A DNA stretch of 64,000 nucleotides from Euphorbia lathyris (lineage: Eukaryota; Streptophyta; Magnoliopsida; Malpighiales; Euphorbiaceae), in NCBI RefSeq assembly GCF_963576675.1, contig NC_088916.1:23473501-23537500 (forward strand). The letters are read 5' to 3'. The position numbers were made by a program, and so were the translations under genes. The first letter of the stretch is position 1. Every line of letters begins with the position of its first letter. Positions 56,563-64,000 of the stretch are shown here, piece after piece. Under the pieces are notes generated by a model, which was not told the DNA's origin, searched no databases, and worked only from the letters and a program-made list of their open reading frames with translations.

Positions 56563-57888
56563 ATTTTTTTTTTTTTTTGAAGGCAAAGTGAAATTCATAA
56601 CTTAAGCTGAGTCAGCAACAATAGTTTCCTGCAACCAAACCGGAGCAGAAAAAGAAACGAACTCGCTAGCATTGGACAGGGCATGTCGTGCAACGACATG
56701 AGCTCCCTTGTTCGCTAAGCGTGGAGAAAAAGACACTTTATAATCGTGTCGACAACTTAACAAAGACTTACAATCCTGGATAACAGACCCATAAACTGAC
56801 ATGTCTAGATCAGCCGAATTGACACTATTAACCACAATCAGCGAGTCACTTTCAAACAACACATTAATACAATTGAGGTAGGCACACCAAAGTATTGCCT
56901 CACGTAGAGCTAAAGCTTCAGCTTCCCTGGTATCATCAATAAAAGGGACTAGGCGGCTACGACAAGCCATAAAGGATCCATCAGAGGATCTAAGTAAAGC
57001 TCCCACCCCACTACGAGACTCAGCTTTAAAAGAGGCCGCGTCACAATTGCATTTGACAAAGCCAAGAGAGGGGCGAGACCAACTAGCATGTCGTACCTGT
57101 ATCGTAGTAGGCCGCATCGTGTGCTGGTGTCGACGGGTTGCAGGACTATTCAATGCACTTGTGTCGTCATTTATGGCGGCGGGTGGCCGGCGCTGCGCAG
57201 AAAGGTGGGCAGGGATCGCGGCAATCGCCTGAGAGGTTGTGCTCGGATGATTTTGTGCACTAACGGCATCGGCATGGGCTGCTGTGGACGTGGACGGGTG
57301 ACGGGCAGCAACAGGAGGGATCTTTAACTGGGCCTGGCGCCAAGCTACAAGGTAGTTATTTGCAAGAGAGACTGTCGTTGCTGGTAATTGGACTTTGCTC
57401 TCCCAGACTATTTGATTCCTTTGGTTCCAAATGGCCCAGAGCGTCATTGCCACCTTGGTTATAATGTCTTGATCATTGGACAAGAGTACCTGCAAAATAG
57501 AACTCGTTAGATAATCAGGTTGGAATACATCCGTATTGATCCCGGATAGGTTCCAACACTCTTGAGCGTATACGCAATCCACAAAGAGGTGATGGTCATG
57601 TTCAGTGTCAGAGTGACAGAATGGGCACTGCGTTGGAATTGACAGCCCCCTTCCTGCCAATCTATGCCTAGTTGCCACACATCCCGAGGCTAGCTTCCAA
57701 ACAAACATTCTAACCCTCGGAGGCACATGCATCTTCCAAATCCCACTCCACCCCTCCTCCTGATTCGCTCCATCATAACCATCACAAAGAGCTCTATACC
57801 CTGATTTACTTGTGTACATGCCATTTTTGGTAAAGTTCCACATTGGTCCATCTTCAACTTCTCTGATAGGCAACAACATCCTACACAC
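56563..57888 (-). mobile_element. 5'-truncated L1-type LINE, minus strand
   Basis: A poly-T run (56563-56577) on the plus strand is the poly-A tail. Only the 3' part of ORF2 is present and the 5' end is cut near 57888. Only about 4 bp (AATT) of duplication can be seen. Confidence 0.8.
56602..57888 (-). pseudogene. L1 ORF2 C-terminus: zinc-binding RT-associated and RNase H domains
   Basis: 428 open codons. zf-RVT-like region: WSGIWKMHVPPRVRMFVWKL, HRLAGRGLSIPTQCPFCHSD and EHDHHLFVDCVYAQECW. An Ala/Thr/Pro-rich linker follows, then plant L1 RNase H: LGFVKCNCDAASFKAESRSG, EAEALALREAILWC and FESDSLIVVNSVNS. There are no internal stops, but no RT or endonuclease, so it is a 5'-truncated copy. Confidence 0.8.
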
Positions 57889-58240
57889 AATTCTTAATAT
57901 GTCATTATTCTCTATATATTATAATTTTACACTATAATTTAAAAATTCTAGACTTCAATTCATAAATCATAAACTCTAGAAAATATATTCTAGACTTCTA
58001 ATTTATAAATTCTAATCCTTAAAATATATTAAAAGTACTGATTTTACTAGTTTGACATAATCCAAAATTATGATTTGACATAGTTGTAAATAGTTTTTAA
58101 AAAATGAATTTCTATATAATTTTCCCTTATCTAATTATGATATTCATGTATTTGACTCAAAATAACTTGGGAGAAGCCTATTAGATAATTTTACAATTCC
58201 ATTAGATATTCCCAAAGAATGTGAGATTAAAAACACAAGG

Positions 58241-60747
58241 TAATCCTCCCATCTATAATTTCTACAACTCAAAGTGCATTTATTGCAGGAAGATCTATAT
58301 CCGACAACATTATAGTGGCATATGAAACAATCCATAAGTTAAGAGGGCTAAGACAAGGGAAATACGGGACCGTTGCTATGAAGTTAGACATGAGTAAACC
58401 ATATGATCGGATTGAATGGGGCTTTCTGGAGAATATGCTTATCAAGATGGGGTTTAACGGAAGTTGGATACAATGGATTATGATTATGGTAACTACTGTC
58501 TCATATAAAATCGTGCAGGAAGGCAGGGAGATTGGACCTATTATCCCTAAACGGGGACTGAGGCAAGGAGACCCTTTATCTCCTTTCTTATTCTTAATTT
58601 GTTCTGAAGGATTATCTGCATTATTATCAGCTAAGGAACATGCTGGTTTAATTCATGGTGCTGAGGTAGCTAGAAATGCCCCAAAAATCTCACTTATTCT
58701 TTGCAGATGACAGCTATCTGTTTTTTCGAGCCAATAAGAGAGAGGCAAGGGTGGTTCAAGACTGTTTAAGGTGCTATGAACAAGCTTCGGGTCAGTGCGT
58801 GAATTTCCAAAAGTCTTCGGTATTTTTTAGCGGCAATTCGTCAATAGAAGATCGGTCAGATGTATGCAACGAACTTGGGGTTGCTGAAGTTGAGGATATG
58901 GGATTCTATTTGGGGGCACCAATTGTTGTTGGAAGAAGTAAGATGCAAGCATTCAGTTTCTTAAAAGATAGAATTTGGAAGCGGATCAATAATTGGAAGG
59001 AGAAATATTTATCCCGTGCAGGGAAGGAAATCCTCATCAAAGCTGTGTTGCAATCTATTCCAACTTATGTCATGAGCATATTCCTCATGCCTATGGAGTT
59101 CTGTAATGATATTAACAATATGCTAAATAGGTTCTGGTGGAATTCATCCTCCTCAACATCAAATGGAATCCACTGGAAGGCATGGGATAAACTTTGTTGG
59201 CCGAAAGCTAACGGAGGATTGGGCTTCCGGGACATCCATAAATTTAATCTCGCTCTTCTAGCAAAACAAAGTTAGCGCCTTGTTACGAATCCGGATTCTC
59301 TGATAGCAAGAACTCTAAAAGAAAGGTATTTTCCTAATGTTGATTTTTTACAGGCTACCCTCGGGCATAACCCTTCCTTCGTGTGGCGTAGCATCATTGC
59401 GGGTCGAGGGATCTTGATCAACGGATTAAGGAGGAAAATAGGCAATGGAGAATCCAGTTCCATTTGGAACAGTCCTTGGCTGCCGGACGATCCGAACCCT
59501 TTCCCAATAAGCTCGGCTGTAACGACTTTGCCCTCAGGACTTGTCAAAGACCTTATGGATGATCAAGGAAATTGGAAGCATGAGGTTATTAACAGCTCGT
59601 TTTGCCCACGGGATGCCAAACTCATTTATTCCATACCGGCCAGGCGTATGCGTGTTGAAGATGGTTGGTTCTGGCCATTTGATAAATCTGGTGCTTATAC
59701 AGTTAGGAGCGGATATTTTCGAGCAAGGGGACTCACACCGTCGAATCAAATAAATCCGAACGGAATAAATTGGAAGCTGATATGGAATTTGAAGGTTGCC
59801 CCGAAAGTCAAGAACTGTTTATGGCGAATTTTTACCAACTTTCTGCCAACTTTGAATAATCTTGCAATTCGTCATAGCTCGCTACCTAACTGCTGTCCAG
59901 TTTGCGGAGCTTTCGGGGAAAACGAGTTTCACGTGTTCATAGGGTGTCCTCGAGCTGCTCAGGTATGGAAATTATTGTTCAAAGACAATCGGTTGGATCT
60001 AATCACGAATTTTATCCATTGGTTTACAAATATCCTTGGTGATGTGACGATGGATTGTAACCTTATTGCGATAATCTGTTGGCAACTATGGAGGGCACGA
60101 AACGAAAAAGTTTGGAATGATAAAATTCGAACGCCTGAGGAAATATTTCAAACCGCCACTGCTGAACTGACGGCTTGGGAGGCAGCGCAAAGACATCACC
60201 CTGATCAACAAAATCAATACACGAGTGCTTTGTGTAAATGGAAGAAACCGGTTGCAGGCTGCTACATCTGTAATGTCGATGCAGGGGTAAATGGGTTAAA
60301 TAATTTCTGCTCTTTTGGTTTCCTTTTACGCGACTATCAGGGGCGATGCTTTGCGGCAAGCATGGGTTACCTTGCTGAGATAACGGATCCACCTTTGGCT
60401 GAGGCAATGGCAATCCGCGAAGCGCTATCATGGATCAAGAATTATAACTTAAGCCATGTTGAAGTTCAGTCCGACTGCCTGATGGTGGTACGGGCTATTC
60501 AGCTCCAAAAAAGTCAATTATCTTATTTATCTGATGTGATACGTGAGTGTTGTGATTTGTTGCGAGATTTGAACTCCTGTTCGATCTCTTTTATTAAACG
60601 ATCAGCGAATTTAGCAGCTCATAGCCTAGCTAAAGCTGTTACTTCTAGTTCTGTTCGTGGTGAGTGGGTCTGTCCACCACCGTTTATTATTGATGTGTTA
60701 TCTTCTGATTTAAGTTAATAAAAGTTGTTGTTTATTTCAAAAAAAAA
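58241..60747 (+). mobile_element. 5'-truncated L1-type LINE, plus strand
   Basis: Bounded by AAAAACACAAGG at 58229-58240 and about 60748-60759, with a poly-A tail at 60739-60753. It starts inside RT. Its target is the outer edge of a family C MITE. Confidence 0.85.
58255..60718 (+). pseudogene. L1 ORF2: reverse transcriptase to RNase H, frameshift and stop
   Basis: From about 58255: TTQSAFIAGRSISDNIIVAYE, VAMKLDMSKPYDRIEWGFLE, GLRQGDPLSPFLFLICSEGL; a frameshift near 58680; then [14 protein letters not shown] (catalytic ADD intact), [20 protein letters not shown] and [22 protein letters not shown] 59273-59275 interrupts, where related proteins usually have Trp. After it come the zf-RVT domain (WNLKVAPKVKNCLWRIFTNF, CCPVCGAFGENEFHVFIGC) and RNase H (CNVDAGVNG, EAMAIREALSW, QSDCLMVVRAI), ending at 60718. 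Confidence 0.85.
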
Positions 60748-60756
60748 AAAAACACA

Positions 60757-61486
60757 AGGGTCAATTACATGAATATCATAATTAACTATAAAATTACAAC
60801 TAATCATATCATCAAATTTAATTCTTAATATGTTATTATTTTCTATATATTATGATTTTATACCATAATTTAAAATTTCTAGAATCCAATTCATAAATCA
60901 TAAACCCTAAAAAATATATTCTAGACTCCTGATTTATAATTTCTAATCTTTAAAATATATTAAAACTATTTTTTTTGGTAGAAAAGGAAAGGAAAGCAAA
61001 GCAAAACAAGCAACTACACCGGGATTAGCCTAGGAAAGCTAACCCCAATCCTATCCTCTAAAAGAAGAGGAGAAAGAGCGATAGGGGGAACGGTAAGGGT
61101 AGAAACACCTAACACCCCCTCATGGCCTGTCGCCGCCAAGTGATCTGCAACACGGTTCTGCTCCCGGAAAATGTGGCTGAACTCAAGGATATCAAATGAG
61201 GGGTTAAGCCTCTTAATAGCTTTAATAAGGTTGCGGCTATGAAGACCCGTGTCATGACTACCTAAAATCATATTGATGGTCTCCAAGTTATCTGACTCCA
61301 CAGAAAGCCTCTTAACACCCAGCCTAATCGCCAACTGGATCCCAGAGAGAATGCCCCAGAGCTCCGCAGAGAAGGAAGAACCCAAACCCAAAAACTATTG
61401 ATTTTACTAGTTTGATATAATCTAATTATGATTTGATATAGTTATAAATAGTTTATAAAAGATGAATTTCTGTGTAATTTTCCCAA
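60757..61486. repeat. MITE family C unit split by an L1 fragment
   Basis: GGGTCAATTACATGAATATC at the left and GTGTAATTTTCCC at the right form short inverted ends of an about 310-bp unit. Flanks AAAACACAA and AAAACAAAA suggest a 9-bp duplication with one change. Interrupted at 60968-61395. Confidence 0.65.
60968..61395 (-). mobile_element. Short 5'-truncated L1 (about 430 bp)
   Basis: A poly-T at 60969-60976 (minus poly-A) and AAAACTATT-like duplications on both sides. It encodes the end of RNase H in one open frame (61014-61391): SFSAELWGILSGIQLAIRLG, LSVESDNLETINMI and FREQNRVADHLAA. Confidence 0.8.
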
Positions 61487-61880
61487 AACAAAACCCTATT
61501 TCAACAAACATAATGAACTAAAACTGATAGTATCCTAAAAAAAAATGTATGTAAACATGAGTTACCATCTAGATTGGTTTAAGTTTAGTTGTTGATGCAT
61601 CTTTCATATGAGGAAGATAAATCTTGGGTTGGGTTAGTTTTACCGTTAAAAAAAAAAAATTATAGGTATGTTTATGTTAAACCGAACTTTTTCTTTTGCA
61701 TATATACACATGTCATTATTTGACTGATCCAAAACTAATTTTTACTTATCACTGTAAGACTTCTTAAAATTAATATTTGTTAGAACTATAAAAGTAAAAT
61801 TAAACCGTTTTGAATAAACTTAGAAAATTTTATCATATATTAATCAAGTTGGATTTGGTAAAATTTAATGAATTACCTGA
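61487..61880. other. AT-rich DNA without supported feature
   Basis: Nothing recognised. Confidence 0.4.
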
Positions 61881-62175
61881 ATCGTAATTTGTGGGAAGCA
61901 GGAGGTGACCATCCATAGGGATAGTTCCAATGACCGACGGGAGAGATCATCCATGGTAGGGTGGGTTTGACGGTCGGCCCCCTTGTCTCTACCCCTGCAT
62001 TCATGTATCCATAACCATCCCTTAGGACTGTTACTTATCTAGGTCTCGAACCCCGGCGCCACTTACTCTAGATTGGTTGTTACAGACCCATCAGCTTCCG
62101 CTTGATTTTTTTCTCAAACCAATATGTCATACGTGGTGAGTCAGCTCTAACACCATATCAAGAAACCATTTGAGC
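61881..62175 (-). mobile_element. Possible SINE-like or pol III-derived sequence
   Basis: The minus strand has GGGGTTCGAGACC (about 62041-62053), matching a pol III B box (GGTTCGAnnCC), in a moderately GC-rich 250-base island. Upstream on the minus strand is GATATGGTGTTAGAGCTGAC, resembling an altered tRNA-Met PBS, so a retroelement leader is an alternative. No A box at the expected spacing and no clear tail. Confidence 0.2.
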
Positions 62176-62214
62176 GAAAAGCTTAAGTATATAATCAAGA
62201 CCGAACAATAGCTT

Positions 62215-62740
62215 TTAAGGCTTTTTACATGAAAATCATAATTAGTTATAAAATGACAATTAAATTATACTATCAAAATTAATTCTCAATATGTCACTAT
62301 TTTCTATATATCACAAATAAGTTATACTTTAATTTAAAAACTTTAGACTTTAGCTCATAAATCCTAAACCTTAAAAAATATAGTCTAGACCTTTTTTTAT
62401 AAACCCTAATTCTTAAAATATATTAAAAATAATTATTTATTTAGTTTGACATAATTCAAATTATTACTTAACATAATTCTAGAAATTCACTTTTAAAAAA
62501 TTATCTATAATTATATCAAATCATAATTTTGAATTATATCAAACTAATAAAATCACTATTTTTAAGGATCAGGGTTCATAAATTCGGATCTAAAATATAT
62601 TGTCTAGGGTTCAGAATTTATGACTTGAATTTTAGAATTTTTAAATATACTTTATTTATCATATATAAAAAATAATAACATATTAGAAATTAAATTTGAT
62701 AATATGATTTAGTTGTAATTTAGATTAACGTACAAATGCC
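62215..62740. repeat. MITE family C inverted pair (foldback)
   Basis: The forward arm at 62220-62475 and the reverse arm at about 62490-62740 share TCTAGACC/GGATCTA, AACCCTAATTCTTAAAATAT and TTGACATAATTCAAATTATTA with their complements. Confidence 0.6.
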
Positions 62741-62922
62741 GTTGAGAAATGCATTCGACTTTGGTATTTTAATATGAAATGTAGGCCAGAGTAGAGAGAT
62801 ATGATTTTATAGCCCAACAACATTAGTCAGCTTCACAAAAGGCTTATATAACCAATTAGGGCCGCCTTTCATATCCACTCCAATATTCCTGGAAATTTAC
62901 ATAGAAATCTCCGATTATAAAA

Positions 62923-63182
62923 TCTATATATAATATAAAACAGTAACTGCGAAACTGAGATTTCATTAACTCTTTTTTTACTGATAAAAAATATAATATA
63001 TTAATTTTAATTATATTATTATATTTATCTATAAAAAGATTATTTAAAGTAAATGTGAAAATAAAATAATAATATTTAATTTATATAGCACCTTCGTATC
63101 ATTAATTCTAATTATTAGATTATATTTTTGTTAATATTTATATGTTAAGATGAATCTTTACATCGCACAGGCCAAAAACTAG
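62923..63182 (+). mobile_element. Short non-autonomous Helitron, about 260 bp
   Basis: Begins TCTATATATAATATAAAACA after an A (62922). Ends CATCGCACAGGCCAAAAACTAG before a T (63183). The TC...CTAG ends between A and T and a decayed GC hairpin just inside the 3' end are Helitron features. There are no coding sequences. Confidence 0.5.
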
Positions 63183-63183
63183 T

Positions 63184-63680
63184 TACAATTAAATCATACT
63201 ACAAAAATTATTTCTTAATATATCACTACTTTCTATATATATTATAAATAAAATATATTTTTATATCCCAATTTATAAATTCTAAACTCAACTTATAAAT
63301 TCTAAATCTTAAAAAATAGTATATCAATGAATTATTGAACCGAGATGGATTTGAACCAACATAGACATATTGCCAACGAATTAATAGTCTGACTCCATTA
63401 ACCACTTAGGTATCGCCCAAGAAGAACCAATTCCAGATTTTATTTTTATTTTTATTTTATAAATAATAATAATAATCCACAATCCACTTTCTTTCGTAAT
63501 ACCCTACTCACTGCCTTCTTAAAAGAGAGATGTCCTTACCCTCAATTTACAAATCTTAGTCCTTAAAATATATTAAAAATAATAATTTATTTGGTTTGAT
63601 ATAATTCATATTATTACTTACTTGACATAATTATAGATAATTTCTTAAAATTGAATTTCTCTGTAAAGTTTTCTATAATT
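63184..63680. repeat. MITE family C copy split by plastid DNA
   Basis: TTCTTAATATATCACTACTTTC through CTAAATCTTAAAAAATAGT, then after the plastid insertion CAATTTACAAATCTTAGTCCTTAAAATAT and a TTGAATTTCTCTGTAAAG end. Motif order equals other copies. Confidence 0.55.
63336..63540 (-). pseudogene. Nuclear plastid DNA insertion: decayed trnY-GUA and trnE-UUC
   Basis: On the minus strand 63418-63336 matches plastid trnY-GUA closely along its length, with identical TTCGTTGGCAATATGTCTA and GGTTCAAATCCA. The anticodon position reads ATT instead of GTA, and several stem bases changed. About 90 bases on, 63508-63535 matches the middle of plastid trnE-UUC (GGACATCTCTCTTTTAAGAAG on the minus strand). 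Order, strand and closeness equal the plastid trnY-trnE cluster. Not functional tRNA genes. The comparison is from memory of plastid tRNAs. Confidence 0.75.
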
Positions 63681-63729
63681 ATTTTTTACTTTTATTTAAG
63701 AAATAATTACAATAATAAGAAACAAATTC

Positions 63730-64000
63730 TTTTTTTTTTTTTGAGAAAAATCGACTATTATTACGAAACAGAAATATTTTTAATACAAAGAGTCTCGTCT
63801 ACGTAACTAGGAGCAACAACAACAACACTAAATAAATTAGCATTAGAACCAGAATGACGAGCCATTGAATGGGCCGCTCGGTTCACTAATCTAGAGACAA
63901 AAGCCACATAACAACTTGGGCGGATAAGTAATATGTCTTGAATTTCTTGTAAAACAACTCTGAACTCTGTAATGTCATGGACCTTTGTTGACATGCAATC
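63730..64000 (-). mobile_element. 3' end of an L1-type LINE, continuing beyond the window
   Basis: A poly-T at 63730-63742 is the minus-strand poly-A tail. The open frame 63761-63994 (minus) encodes the last part of a plant L1 RNase H (FVSRLVNRAAHSMARHSGSN). The 5' part lies to the right of the window. Confidence 0.7.

Larger units (their letters stand above)
56215..58135. repeat. MITE family C, inverted pair, carrying an L1 insertion
   Basis: A reverse unit (about 56215-56495, starting GGAAAAATTACACAG) is followed by a forward unit starting GGGTGAAATACATGAATATC. The forward unit is interrupted at 56562 and resumes at 57889 with ATTCTTAATATGTCATTATT. Unit motifs include TCTAGAATATATTTTCTAGGG and TTTTACTAGTTTGACATAATCC. 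Confidence 0.65.

Noticed and set aside
57047..57327. Plus-strand frames opposite the L1 RNase H linker
   Set aside because: Antisense shadows of the 428-codon minus frame.
63336..63418. tRNA gene on the minus strand
   Set aside because: Best match is plastid trnY-GUA but the anticodon is changed and stems are damaged; a trnE remnant follows. It is a decayed plastid insertion.

Overview
This window is nuclear DNA from a flowering plant, most likely a eudicot. It is AT-rich with long gene-poor stretches, plant-type introns (GTAAGT...CAG), plant LTR retrotransposon lineages (Ty1/copia, and a Ty3/gypsy Tat-type element with two RNase H domains), RTE and L1 LINEs, hAT, Tourist-like and Mutator-like elements, Helitron ends, a plant-only DUF688 gene, a plant mobile domain (PMD) gene, and a decayed plastid trnY-trnE insertion. 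No species is claimed. I see only two likely host genes: the last coding exon of an unidentified gene at the left edge (654-854, + strand) and an apparently intact intronless DUF688-type gene (36643-37224, - strand). Almost everything else recognisable is a mobile element, and most coding parts carry stops or frameshifts.

Left third (1-22 kb): the host exon, whose putative 3' UTR intron holds a 496-bp MITE; a run of MITE-like inverted-repeat elements, some nested; a solo LTR (5511-7372); a rearranged copia gag fragment (9408-10444); and a complete Ty3/gypsy element of 9152 bp (12816-21967) with perfect TATGC target duplications and LTRs differing by about 11 substitutions and one 4-bp gap. 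Its ORFs contain one frameshift between gag parts, another near the gag/pol join, and four in-frame stops.

Middle (22-40 kb): a heavily decayed copia on the - strand; a 613-bp hAT element with a perfect 8-bp duplication; then a three-level nest, in which a hAT-like element (27751-34331) is split by a complete copia (28162-34234, TSD GTTTC), itself split by a solo LTR (28886-30388, TSD CCCCC). The DUF688 gene and more MITEs follow.

Right-centre (40-56 kb): a four-level nest. An RTE-type LINE is cut in two (40690-41568 and 53426-55797) by an LTR-bounded insertion (41569-53425, TSD AAGAA). That insertion carries MITEs, and one MITE is split by a 7.5-kb Mutator-like element (MULE, 43303-50779, 10-bp duplication TTTTTTAAGG). 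This MULE is the most interesting object here. It encodes a four-exon transposase fused to an OTU-type cysteine protease domain, a second + strand gene of unknown function, and, convergent to them, a five-exon PMD gene whose complete exon structure can be read. GC-rich hairpin clusters sit in the introns closest to both ends.

Right end (56-64 kb): at least five units of one MITE family (about 310 bp). Three L1 insertions and a plastid DNA insertion lie inside or at the edge of copies of this family. A short Helitron-like element, a possible SINE-like sequence and the tail of another L1 complete the window.
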